From: Halodesulfovibrio sp.
GTDB taxonomy: Bacteria; Desulfobacterota; Desulfovibrionia; Desulfovibrionales; Desulfovibrionaceae
Direction: 5' to 3'
Length of the DNA stretch: 64,000 nt
Assembly: GCF_025210605.1 (NCBI RefSeq)
Contig: NZ_JAOARI010000032.1
Coordinates: 124,001 to 188,000, forward strand
This document shows, piece after piece, positions 17,492 through 26,061 of the stretch. The position numbers and the translations under genes are program-made. The first letter of the stretch is position 1; each line of letters starts with the position of its first letter. The notes under the pieces are model-generated. The model saw only the letters and a program-made list of their open reading frames with translations. It did no database searches and was not told where the DNA came from.

Positions 17492-18715
17492 ATGAAACGC
17501 TTTATCGTTTTAGCTCTTGCTGCATGCATGATTTTGAGCGCTGCGGCAGGTGCATCTGCTACTGAATTTAAGGTTTCTGGCTCCATGTGGGCTGGATATG
17601 ACTATGTTAACATTGATAGCTCTTCAGATGATACCAACAACTTTATCCAGCGTATGGATACTCAAGTAGATATCATCGCGACAGAAAATCTTTCCGCCAC
17701 CACTCTCTTCCGTATTGAACAAACATGGGGTCAGTCTGGTAATAACCTTGGTGCAGGCTCTGGTGGTGCCCTTGGCGCTGACGGCGTTAACGTAAGCACT
17801 CTTCGTGCGTATGTTGACTTCCTCGTGCCTTCAACTTCTTTGAAAGTTCGTGCAGGTATTCAGGGTCTTGGTCTTCCGGGCGCAGTTACTGCATCCAGCG
17901 TGCTTGACAACGATGTGGCTGCGATTGTTCTTTCTCAGTCTTTTGATTCTGTTGAATTGACCGGTTTCTTCGCACGTCCTTACGACAGCACTGGTAGCAA
18001 TTCTTCTACCATGGATCTCTTCGGTGGTGTTGTGGCTGCTGATCTTGGTGTTGCTACAATTTCCCCTTACTTCATGTTCGCAAACGTAAGCGGCTCTGTT
18101 GATGCAGACGGTAACATCTTCAACGATGATCTGTACTGGGCTGGTATTTCTGCTGAAGCTGCTCCAATGGCTAACCTTGCACTCGCATTCGACGGCGTAT
18201 ACGGTAAAGAAAGCGGTAAAGATGCTGGTTTTGCTCTTGCAGGTAAAGCAGCTTACACTACAGAGTTCATGGTTCCTGCACTCGTAGCTTGGTACGCTTC
18301 CGGTAATGATGACGACGGCGAAGGTCGTATGCGTAGCATTGACGATGACGATTTCTCCATGACTACTCTGATTGGTGCTGGCGCAATGGGTCCAGATAGC
18401 GACAACGTTTTCGGTAGCGCTCTTGGCAAATGGGGTGTTGGTCTTCAGTTCGAAGAAATCAGTTTCGTTGAAAAGCTTAGCCATACCGTTCGTGTAACAT
18501 ACGTACGCGGTACTAATGATGCCTCTGAAGATATCACTAATTGGGGTGATGACGACAGCGCAACTGAGTTTGACGTATCTACAATCTACAGCATGTATGA
18601 CAATCTCGACCTCCTCGTTGACTTTGCATACGCAGTAACCGACTTTGATTCTGGTGCTGCTGCTGACGTAGATAACGTATTCAAAGCTGCTGCGATTGTT
18701 CAGTACAATTTCTAA
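17492..18715 (+). CDS. Outer-membrane porin of the Desulfovibrio homotrimeric type
   Basis: This 407-residue beta-barrel protein has a signal peptide (MKRFIVLALAACMILSAAAGASA, cleavage before TEFKVSG). It has alternating hydrophobic strands rich in Asp, Gly and Ser and ends AAIVQYNF; the C-terminal Phe is the Bam-recognition signature of outer-membrane proteins. SGSMWAGYDYV at the mature start and an acidic loop (SGNDDDGEG) fit the porin family abundant in Desulfovibrio outer membranes, which passes small solutes. Codon use is strongly biased to a few codons, as in a highly expressed gene. It stands alone between two Fur-box-like operators and a strong terminator, which suggests abundant, iron-responsive expression. 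AAGAAGGT is the ribosome site. Confidence 0.88.
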   Translation: MKRFIVLALAACMILSAAAGASATEFKVSGSMWAGYDYVNIDSSSDDTNNFIQRMDTQVDIIATENLSATTLFRIEQTWGQSGNNLGAGSGGALGADGVNVSTLRAYVDFLVPSTSLKVRAGIQGLGLPGAVTASSVLDNDVAAIVLSQSFDSVELTGFFARPYDSTGSNSSTMDLFGGVVAADLGVATISPYFMFANVSGSVDADGNIFNDDLYWAGISAEAAPMANLALAFDGVYGKESGKDAGFALAGKAAYTTEFMVPALVAWYASGNDDDGEGRMRSIDDDDFSMTTLIGAGAMGPDSDNVFGSALGKWGVGLQFEEISFVEKLSHTVRVTYVRGTNDASEDITNWGDDDSATEFDVSTIYSMYDNLDLLVDFAYAVTDFDSGAAADVDNVFKAAAIVQYNF

Positions 18716-18750
18716 AAACTAACTAGCTATTCCAAATACAGACAATAAAC

Positions 18751-18779
18751 AAAAGGGTCACTTCGCCAGTGACCCTTTT
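18751..18779 (+). terminator. Intrinsic terminator of porin
   Basis: AAAAGGGTCACT pairs perfectly with AGTGACCCTTTT around TCGCC, followed by TT; 36 bases after the porin stop. Confidence 0.9.
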
Positions 18780-18849
18780 TTATGTATCGATGTAATACTT
18801 AATTTTTACCAGACAAAGCACAATATGCAGCTCTGTCATCAAAAAGAGG

Positions 18850-19299
18850 TTATTTTATATGACCGCAATCCAGTATTTCATAAGCACTTTTGAAAAGCGG
18901 GGATGAAATAAGAAAGTCTGCGGAAGAGCGGTTGCTTGCTGTAGGAATATTATACAGAACAGCCAAACGAAGCAGCGCCTTTACATCTACATCGTGAGGC
19001 TGTGGCTCCATCGGGTCCCAGAAGAAAATCAACACATCAATTTTACCTTCAGCAATTAGCCCACCGAGCTGCTGATCGCCTCCAAGAGGACCTGACTTCA
19101 TTTTATAAACGCCCTCAAATGGCTCCATCTCCGCTTCAGCAGTTTTTTCTTGCAACCGCTTTTCAACCATTCCACCTGTTGTTCCCGTTCCGAACAAGTT
19201 ATGGTTAACGAGTATATCAAAGTGGCAATCAACAAATTCCAACATTGTTTTTTTACAATTATCGTGAGCAACAATAGCAATATTCTTCGTAAGTTCCAT
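18850..19299 (-). CDS. mgsA: Methylglyoxal synthase
   Basis: This cytoplasmic enzyme converts dihydroxyacetone phosphate to methylglyoxal and phosphate, a glycolytic bypass during phosphate limitation. The 149 residues show IAIVAHDNCKK at the start, the phosphate loop GTGTTGG (about 37-43), and GPLGGDQQLGG with the catalytic Asp near 75. FFWDPMEPQPHDVDVKAL (His near 102) and IPTASNRSSADFL complete the family pattern. I chose the ATG at 19299: the frame extends 43 codons upstream, but family alignment starts here and CAGGAACAGGGTG supplies ribosome-site sequence. It is slightly longer than some homologues because of an insertion before the GGD motif. No operon partner is evident. Confidence 0.93.
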   Translation of the reverse strand: MELTKNIAIVAHDNCKKTMLEFVDCHFDILVNHNLFGTGTTGGMVEKRLQEKTAEAEMEPFEGVYKMKSGPLGGDQQLGGLIAEGKIDVLIFFWDPMEPQPHDVDVKALLRLAVLYNIPTASNRSSADFLISSPLFKSAYEILDCGHIK

Positions 19300-19461
19300 A
19301 ACACCCTGTTCCTGTGTAGATTGTGACGGAGTAAAATTAGATATCTGCTCTATATAATTACACGTATTGTCTGCAACAACAATAGAATATCTGCGGAATG
19401 TTACGGTGATGTGAATGCACAACGGCAATCGATACGTATTTATTCGACTATTGTCGCTGCC

Positions 19462-22400
19462 CTATTCTTGAACTTTATCTAGAATACTTGCATCCCATTT
19501 GTAGTCTTTAAAACTGATTCGATACAATGTTGAATATAGAACCGGACACAACACGAGTGTTAACCCACTGGCTACTGTGAGTCCTGAAACCATCAGCACA
19601 GCCATAGGTCGCCACATTCCCCCACCGGAAATGATAAGTGGAACAAGCCCGACGATTGTTGTAATTGTAGTCATGATAATTGGTCGTGAGCGTTGTAAAC
19701 CGGACAAAATGAGGGCATCACGAATATCAATATTTTTGCGCGAAAGCACATCTATCCTGTCGATAAGCATAATAGCATTGTTCACGATGATACCCAGTAA
19801 GCTTATCAAACCAAGAAGTGGCATGAATCCAAATGGTTGCCCTGTCAGTAACATCCCCGGTGCTACGCCTATCATCATCGGCGGCAGAGTAAGTAGAATA
19901 ATTAATGGCTTTCGCACAGAGTTAAATTGCGTCACGAGAACAAGAATAAGCAGTCCCATCGCCAGCGGCATGTTTGCCATCAACGCAGTTTGAGCTTTTC
20001 TACTCTCTTCATCTTCGCCGCCAACTTCAAGACTGTAGTTCAACGGCCACTTGTCCGATTCCATCAATGCATTCAGTTCTGGTTGAATATCACGCAAAAC
20101 GTCAGATGCGTATCGTCCGACAACATCTGCCATAACAGTCATTGTTCGCACTTCATCACGTCTACGCACATTCGAAGGCTGCCATATAAAATATGCACTG
20201 GCGACTTGTGCCAGAGGCGCGCTTAATTTTTCAGCGTAAGAATAGACATTCATGCCCGGAATTTTGCTTGCCTGATCTCGATAGTCATCATCCGAACGCA
20301 ACACAATAGGGATAACTGTGTCACCATCGCGAAAATCAGAAACATGCAGCTCAGACATCTGCATTTGCATGGACATCGCAATATCTTGGCTGCTTAACCC
20401 TGCACGCCGTGCTCTATCCTGATTAACATTGATAACAAATTCTTTCGTCCATTCGCCCCAGTCGTCCCATACAACAGTCACGCCTTCTTGAGCTTCAAGA
20501 ATTTTTCCTATCTGTTCACGCAAGTTGTACAAGGTTTCTATTTTATCGCCCGCAACTCGCAACTCAATTGAAGCACCAGCAGGAGGTCCCAGCATCATCT
20601 TTTTTAACCTGAAACGAGTATCTGGGAAATTTTCTACAAGTTCATGTTCTGTTTTTTCCATGAAACTATCGAGATGTTCGAATGAATCGATATTTACGAT
20701 CAACGTTGCAAGGTTTTCATTTTGCTGTTCCAAATCCAGCGGTAAATACCAACGGGGACCACCCGTTCCTACAAACGTAAGTACAGATTCAAATTCATCT
20801 TGCTTCATCAAAAATTGTTCTAGCTTGTTGTAACGTCGTCCTGTTGCACGAATATCTGTTCCGTATGGTTGCCAGAAATCAATCATGAATTGCCCACGCT
20901 CGTTAGGTGGGAAAAAGATATTCGGCACCATTCTAAACCCCGCCATTGCAAGTCCAAACGCACCAAACACAATAAGTAGCGTGATAAGCCGCTGCCGCAA
21001 AGCATAGGTAAGCAATGTTCGATACGCGTTGTAGATTTTACTAGAAAAGCTCTCTTTTTTTTGCTCAGGCTTAAGCAAGTAATAGCACATCATGGGAACC
21101 ATGGTCATGGAAAGCATCCATGATGCGACTAGTGTCAGTGAGATAACGACGAACAACGATACACAGTATTCACCAGCAGAACTTGGGGCTAGTGGAATAG
21201 GCAAAAAAGCAAAAATGGTTGTTAAACTTGCCGCAAGCAGTGGAAAGGCAAGCTCTTTTGCCGTACTGAACACAGCCTTTTCTCTATCTTCCCCAGCCCC
21301 CATTTTTACGAGTATATTTTCGCTGACAACAACACCGTTATCTACCAGTATCCCTAGAGCAATAATCATCGCGGCTATAGATATTCGTTCCAACATCACA
21401 TCAAAAAATGGCATGAAAATAAGAGCCGTAAGCATTGCCATTGGCACTAGCGCTCCACAGATTATGCCCACGCGGAAGCCAGCGAAAAGAAGCATTATGA
21501 TGATGACAAAGAAAAAAGCCTGCGCCAGATTTATAAGAAAATCAAAAATCGAAGTTTGAACGTATTCCGGTGTATATATAGCCATCTCAAGATTGAGACC
21601 GGCTGGAAGTTCGGCATTAATCTCCTTAAGTAACCCTTTTAGCTCTCGACCTAATTCGATGATATTATTCCCCACCTTCATGCTGACAGCTAACAGAATG
21701 GCAGGCTTGCCATTGTATTGCACCATGATTGTGGGAGGATCAACAAAGCCACGCTTAATATCAGTCAGATCAGAAAGTGCTACGCTTTCTTTACCACCAG
21801 GAAAGCGGAGAGAAAGGTTGCGTATGTCATCTACATTATTAAATTCACCAGTAGAACGTATGTTAATTCGCTCTGGGTCATCATAGACTTGTCCGCTAGG
21901 CTTGATGATGTTTTGTGCTTGAATAACGGATGCCAGCGCAAAGGGACTAATTCCTAACTCAGCAAATCGGGCATTGGAAAATTCTATAAAAATGCGTTCT
22001 TCTTGCTCACCCCAGAATTCAACTTTGGAAACCTTATTGAAACGCAAGATTTTGTTTCGGATGATGTCAACTTCATCCTTCATTTCGCGATAAGTAAAGC
22101 CATCACTGGTGAGCGCAATCAAAAACCCGAAAACATCACCAAATTCATCGTTAACAAATGGTACAGAAGCTTCTGACGGAAGAAACGGGCGTGCATCATC
22201 AACCTTGTTACGTAATTTTTGCCACACGGGAGCGACATTTCGGATGCTTTCCTGAATATTGACTTCAATGATGGATAGCCCCGTCAGAGATTGCGACTCC
22301 AAGTAATCAATTTCGCCCATCTCGCGAATTTTTTCTTCTAACTTGTCAGTCACAAGTTCTTCAACTTTTTGCGGAGAAGCACCGGGGAATTGTGTTGTAA

Positions 22401-22539
22401 CGACAGCAGTTCTCACAATAAAGTCGGGGTCTTCCTGCCTTGGAATTGTAGCAAGAGTTATGACACCAGCTACCGCTATGATGACGAATATAACCAGAGA
22501 CGTAATATTATTTCGCAGACTCCATTCCGTAATATTCAT
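19462..22539 (-). CDS. RND efflux pump inner-membrane subunit (HAE family)
   Basis: This is a proton-driven RND transporter of 1025 residues with the standard duplicated layout: one helix, a large periplasmic porter domain, six helices, then the same again. MNITEWSLRNNITSLVIFVI starts it, TIPRQEDPDFIVRTA is typical of HAE-type pumps, and the proton-relay helix reads ALGILVDNGVVVSENI. AcrB has two Asp (407/408) at this place; here it is Asp-Asn, a variant seen in a subgroup of the family. The adaptor gene is 11 bases upstream in the same operon; no outer-membrane factor gene is adjacent, so a TolC-like channel elsewhere is needed. Substrate is unknown. Confidence 0.9.
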   Translation of the reverse strand: MNITEWSLRNNITSLVIFVIIAVAGVITLATIPRQEDPDFIVRTAVVTTQFPGASPQKVEELVTDKLEEKIREMGEIDYLESQSLTGLSIIEVNIQESIRNVAPVWQKLRNKVDDARPFLPSEASVPFVNDEFGDVFGFLIALTSDGFTYREMKDEVDIIRNKILRFNKVSKVEFWGEQEERIFIEFSNARFAELGISPFALASVIQAQNIIKPSGQVYDDPERINIRSTGEFNNVDDIRNLSLRFPGGKESVALSDLTDIKRGFVDPPTIMVQYNGKPAILLAVSMKVGNNIIELGRELKGLLKEINAELPAGLNLEMAIYTPEYVQTSIFDFLINLAQAFFFVIIIMLLFAGFRVGIICGALVPMAMLTALIFMPFFDVMLERISIAAMIIALGILVDNGVVVSENILVKMGAGEDREKAVFSTAKELAFPLLAASLTTIFAFLPIPLAPSSAGEYCVSLFVVISLTLVASWMLSMTMVPMMCYYLLKPEQKKESFSSKIYNAYRTLLTYALRQRLITLLIVFGAFGLAMAGFRMVPNIFFPPNERGQFMIDFWQPYGTDIRATGRRYNKLEQFLMKQDEFESVLTFVGTGGPRWYLPLDLEQQNENLATLIVNIDSFEHLDSFMEKTEHELVENFPDTRFRLKKMMLGPPAGASIELRVAGDKIETLYNLREQIGKILEAQEGVTVVWDDWGEWTKEFVINVNQDRARRAGLSSQDIAMSMQMQMSELHVSDFRDGDTVIPIVLRSDDDYRDQASKIPGMNVYSYAEKLSAPLAQVASAYFIWQPSNVRRRDEVRTMTVMADVVGRYASDVLRDIQPELNALMESDKWPLNYSLEVGGEDEESRKAQTALMANMPLAMGLLILVLVTQFNSVRKPLIILLTLPPMMIGVAPGMLLTGQPFGFMPLLGLISLLGIIVNNAIMLIDRIDVLSRKNIDIRDALILSGLQRSRPIIMTTITTIVGLVPLIISGGGMWRPMAVLMVSGLTVASGLTLVLCPVLYSTLYRISFKDYKWDASILDKVQE

Positions 22540-22550
22540 ATGCTGCGTCC

Positions 22551-23639
22551 CTATTGCTTCTCTGGTCGTACTTTTTGACCATCTTTAAGACTGTGCACAC
22601 CCCTAATCACTACAAGCTCTTCGGGCTTCAGTCCTTCTTGTATTACCACCCCGCCTTCCCCCGGAATACTCACTGTAACAGCTCGCTTGTGGACTGTATC
22701 GTCTTTAGGATCGACTACCCATACGCATCGTTTTCCATCTGGAAGACTGAATATTGCGGCAGATGGGACTGTTACCAGTCTATATCTTTCCGCTTGCGTA
22801 AAGTTGAACGTAACTTCTCCCACCATGCCGGAACGAATCCGCTTATCCTTCTCCCCAATGCTTATTGTTACAGGAAATGTTGAGGTTTCATTCGATCGGA
22901 CACCTACCTCCTTAACAGTCCCCGGTAGTTTAACTTCGCGGAACACATCAAAACGGACGGTGACTGGTTGCCCTAACTTGACCAGCGCTATTAACCGATC
23001 CGGAACACCTATATCCATTTCCAGCATTCCTCTGGAGTTGAGAGTAGCTACAGGTTCTCCGATGACAACATTTGTATGAACTTCTGCCGGAACAGAGCTG
23101 ATCGTACCAGCTTCCGGCACGTAAAGGCGGGTGTATGAAAGGTTGCGTTCTGCAATAGCAATCCGTTCTCGCTGCGCAGCTGCCTTTGCAGTGGTCGAAT
23201 CCAGATACGCTGCGGCTAAATCGTATTCGCTCTGGCTAATTACATCCTGCTTTACCAATGTTTTTTTTCGGTCATAGTCCAGCTTGGCATTGCGTAATTC
23301 AGCAAGAATATCATTTAGTGAGGCTTTAGCCTCTCGCATTTCTAGCTGGTAGTCAGTCGGGTCAAGTTCTGCGACTAGCTCACCTTTAGTCACTTTTTGT
23401 CCGACCTTAACAGGCAGGTCGATAATCATGCCGTTTACTCGAAAAGAAAGAATTGTTTCGAGAACATCCTTAGCAGTACCAGATGTAGACCATGTGCGTG
23501 TTTTTAAAATATCCGGAACTTGATAGACGATGACTCTTTTGGGAGGAAGCACCTCTTCCACTTCGTCACTGCATCCGGTTAGCCCGACAGTACTCATCAC
23601 TAAAAACAGCAAAAAATATACGCACTGCCGTATTTGCAT
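22551..23639 (-). CDS. RND efflux periplasmic adaptor lipoprotein (HlyD/MexA type)
   Basis: This membrane-fusion protein of 362 residues links the pump to an outer-membrane channel. The signal sequence ends in the lipobox LTGC (Cys near 23), so it is an inner-membrane-anchored lipoprotein. The lipoyl half-motifs VNGMIIDLPVKVGQKVTKGELVAELDP-like region (FRVNGMIIDLPVKVGQKV) and YVPEAGTISSVPAEVHTNV flank a coiled-coil hairpin rich in Lys, Asp and Ala (about 90-160). Beta-barrel and membrane-proximal regions follow. It is first in a two-gene operon with the pump at 19462. The adaptor class fits HAE-type drug or solvent efflux. Confidence 0.9.
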   Translation of the reverse strand: MQIRQCVYFLLFLVMSTVGLTGCSDEVEEVLPPKRVIVYQVPDILKTRTWSTSGTAKDVLETILSFRVNGMIIDLPVKVGQKVTKGELVAELDPTDYQLEMREAKASLNDILAELRNAKLDYDRKKTLVKQDVISQSEYDLAAAYLDSTTAKAAAQRERIAIAERNLSYTRLYVPEAGTISSVPAEVHTNVVIGEPVATLNSRGMLEMDIGVPDRLIALVKLGQPVTVRFDVFREVKLPGTVKEVGVRSNETSTFPVTISIGEKDKRIRSGMVGEVTFNFTQAERYRLVTVPSAAIFSLPDGKRCVWVVDPKDDTVHKRAVTVSIPGEGGVVIQEGLKPEELVVIRGVHSLKDGQKVRPEKQ

Positions 23640-23940
23640 AATTCACCCTCATACCCCGTTATGTGTTGTTCGCACTACAAAACTTTAATTCTTTCAAAAA
23701 TAGCAAAGCGATATTTCTGCAACAACTATATCTTCATGGGGAATTGTCTTTTATGCTTTTCATAAACAGGCAAATAATACGCAGCAAAACTCGAAGATCA
23801 CATTGTGGAGAGCACAATGCTTTATGGTGTATAAAACGTCTTATCAGTTGTATTCGATAATACTGTAAATTTTCAGTCATCGGCGAATAAGATAACAAAG
23901 TCCCCCTGTACTCCGATCAGCACAATAACCAGAGGCAACA
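23640..23940. other. Divergent spacer between RND operon and antiporter
   Basis: These 301 bases have no convincing gene. A 65-codon plus-strand frame (23663-23860) lacks a ribosome site and has unlikely composition. Both flanking promoters must lie here, but none is clear. Confidence 0.4.
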
Positions 23941-25554
23941 ATGGACCCTATAATTTTATCCGCAACATTCATGTTAGGATTGCTAGCTCACCGCATTCGC
24001 CTGCCCGCTTTGGCAGGGTTTATTATTGCTGGTTTTATTTTGCATACAATGGGGTTTACAGCATCTGAGAATATCAAAACGGTGGGCGATCTTGGTGTCA
24101 CCCTGCTCCTCTTTACAATCGGACTGAAGTTAAAAATCAAACAATTGCTCCGACCAGAGATATGGGCAACCGGCACCATTCATATGGTCTGCACGGTGCT
24201 TTTTTTCGGAGCAATAATTCATGGTCTAACGCTTATCGGCTTCCACTATTTTGCGAACCTTTCCCTAGGCTCTGCCCTACTTTTAGGATTTGCACTGAGC
24301 TTTTCCAGCACGGTGTTTGCAGTAAAAATTATGGAAGAAAGCGGAGCTGCAAATGTTCTCATCGGCAAATTAGCCATCGGTATTCTTATCATTCAGGACG
24401 TTCTGGCGGTCATTTTCATCACCTGTTCGTCTGACTCTCCTCCCACTGTATGGGCGCTTGTTGTCATTGCTCTACTGCCCGTTGCACGCTGGTGCTTCAG
24501 TTACATTTTAGATCATACTGGTCATGGAGAGTTGCAAGTTCTTTTTGGTATGGCGCTCGCTTTAGCAGTTGGCGCCGGTGTTTTTGATCTTGTTGGTCTT
24601 AAGGCAGACCTTGGCGCACTCGTTATGGGAATGCTGCTTGCTACGCATCCGAGAGCAAGCGAATTATCCGATTCATTATTAAGCATTAAAGATTTTATGC
24701 TAATCGGTTTTTTCTTAAATATCGGATTAGAAGGACTGCCGGATATTACCACACTAGTGCTAGCCGTACTGCTTGTCTTATTCATTCCACTCAAAAGTGC
24801 TTTATTCCTTTTTTTGTTTACTCGATTCGATTTAAGTGCCCGCACATCGTTCATCACTTCCATGACGCTGACAAATTACAGTGAGTTTGGACTTATTGTT
24901 GGTGCTGTGGGTGTTTCCAGCGGCTGGTTAGAAACAAAATGGCTTATGATTATTGCAATTGCATTGTCTTTATCTTTTATTGCTGCGTCGCCCCTTAATA
25001 TGTTTGCGGAAGAATTGTTTGAAAAATGCCGTAATGTGCTCAAGCGGATTGAAACAGATAGCCCGCATCCAGACGAAGAACGCATTCCAGCAGGCGTTGC
25101 ATGGCAAATTATTATTGTAGGAATGGGGCGCGTAGGCACGCAAACGTATGACATCTTACGCGAGTTTTTCGGCGACATAATACTAGGAGTAGATGCTGAC
25201 CAAGAAAAAGTTCTTCAGCATAAAGAGCTTGGGCGGGATGTTATCTACGTTGATGCGGCAGACGGCGATTTTTGGCGAGGTCTTGCTGAGCTTGGTTCTG
25301 TACAGATCAATGTACTAACTATTCCAAGTTTAGAAACAAAACTATATGCCATGAACATGGCAAAAAAAGTAGGATTAGGGGGTAAATTTATAGCAGTAAC
25401 AGAATATGATGATGAGCTTGATGTATTGCGGGAGCACGGCGCAGACTTCGCGTTTAATACATATGACGAAGTCGGAATCGGTCTTGCCAGCGATATTTAC
25501 GGTTGTTTAGATGCTGCTGGTATAGTGCTGCATAAAATTAGGCATATTGAATAG
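23941..25554 (+). CDS. CPA2-family cation:proton antiporter with C-terminal RCK/TrkA-N domain
   Basis: This inner-membrane protein of 537 residues has about 12 hydrophobic segments (1-365), then a cytoplasmic nucleotide-binding domain. The Na+/H+ exchanger domain shows the family pattern: LGVTLLLFTIGLKL, FALSFSSTVFAVKIMEESG, LGALVMGMLLATHPRASEL and NYSEFGLIVGAVG. The RCK/TrkA-N domain begins near 380 with IIIVGMGRVGTQTYDILREF, a Rossmann GxGxxG, followed by an acidic strand end (ILGVDADQEK). This layout resembles KefB/KefC/YbaL, so potassium or sodium exchange gated by a nucleotide or glutathione conjugate is likely. No KefF/KefG ancillary gene is adjacent. It is a single-gene unit. Confidence 0.87.
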   Translation: MDPIILSATFMLGLLAHRIRLPALAGFIIAGFILHTMGFTASENIKTVGDLGVTLLLFTIGLKLKIKQLLRPEIWATGTIHMVCTVLFFGAIIHGLTLIGFHYFANLSLGSALLLGFALSFSSTVFAVKIMEESGAANVLIGKLAIGILIIQDVLAVIFITCSSDSPPTVWALVVIALLPVARWCFSYILDHTGHGELQVLFGMALALAVGAGVFDLVGLKADLGALVMGMLLATHPRASELSDSLLSIKDFMLIGFFLNIGLEGLPDITTLVLAVLLVLFIPLKSALFLFLFTRFDLSARTSFITSMTLTNYSEFGLIVGAVGVSSGWLETKWLMIIAIALSLSFIAASPLNMFAEELFEKCRNVLKRIETDSPHPDEERIPAGVAWQIIIVGMGRVGTQTYDILREFFGDIILGVDADQEKVLQHKELGRDVIYVDAADGDFWRGLAELGSVQINVLTIPSLETKLYAMNMAKKVGLGGKFIAVTEYDDELDVLREHGADFAFNTYDEVGIGLASDIYGCLDAAGIVLHKIRHIE

Positions 25555-25635
25555 CATTCGTCTCAGAGTATTGCTAACTAGTTTTTTGTTTTTTGCAATA
25601 ACCCAAATGCAATACGTATACTACAGTATAAAATG

Positions 25636-25750
25636 TAAAAGGGCGGAGGATAAAGCACAACCTCCGCCCCACTCTCTATGAATGCTCTTTCTCTAAATAT
25701 ACACCCAATGCATATATTAACAAAAGGAGCAACTCAAACTTACATAAATT
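25636..25750 (-). ncRNA. Candidate Fur-controlled small RNA
   Basis: On the minus strand, below a Fur-like palindrome (25767-25786), about 100 bases without a sizeable ORF end in GGGCGGAGG (complement of 25661-25669) pairing with CCTCCGCCC (25641-25649) around an 11-base loop, followed by TTTT and AT-rich sequence. This operator-transcript-terminator arrangement is what a RyhB-type iron-responsive sRNA gene looks like. The only frame encodes 16 residues. The exact 5' end is not determinable, and no family is recognised. The hairpin could also end the antiporter transcript, though on that side it lacks a T-run. Confidence 0.35.
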
Positions 25751-25766
25751 TTTATCTTTATTTCCA

Positions 25767-25786
25767 TGATAATATCATTATTATCA
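25767..25786. promoter_or_regulatory. Orphan Fur-box-like palindrome
   Basis: TGATAAT-ATCATT-ATTATCA is a perfect 7-bp inverted repeat made of Fur-type GATAAT hexamers. It lies between two convergent protein genes, so no adjacent coding gene explains it. It faces the candidate small RNA on the minus strand. Confidence 0.5.
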
Positions 25787-26015
25787 CTGCAAAGAATATT
25801 GCATAGATAGCCAAAAAGCTTATTAATTCACTCACCATTCAGCAATGCATTAAAAAAACATTTTGTAGTGCGTTATAACATCAAAATAATACCAACGAAA
25901 GCATCTAACCTAAATTTTCAAAAGCTGTGATATCGTGCATAAATATGCTAGGTTAGATTGCACCTCCTGCGATTGTTCCAGCATTTGCACTTCAATTTAT
26001 ATATATGCATAAAAA

Positions 26016-26039
26016 AGCGCCCCCATTTCTGGGGGCGCT
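26016..26039 (-). terminator. Intrinsic terminator of Cys-rich lipoprotein 1
   Basis: AGCGCCCCC pairs with GGGGGCGCT around ATTTCT; on the minus strand the stem is followed by six Ts. It lies 22 bases after the stop codon. The core GCCCCC-ATTTCT-GGGGGC is identical to the terminator of the paralogous gene at 49122-49141. Confidence 0.9.
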
Positions 26040-26061
26040 GTTGTTGGTTGTTTAGTTAGGA

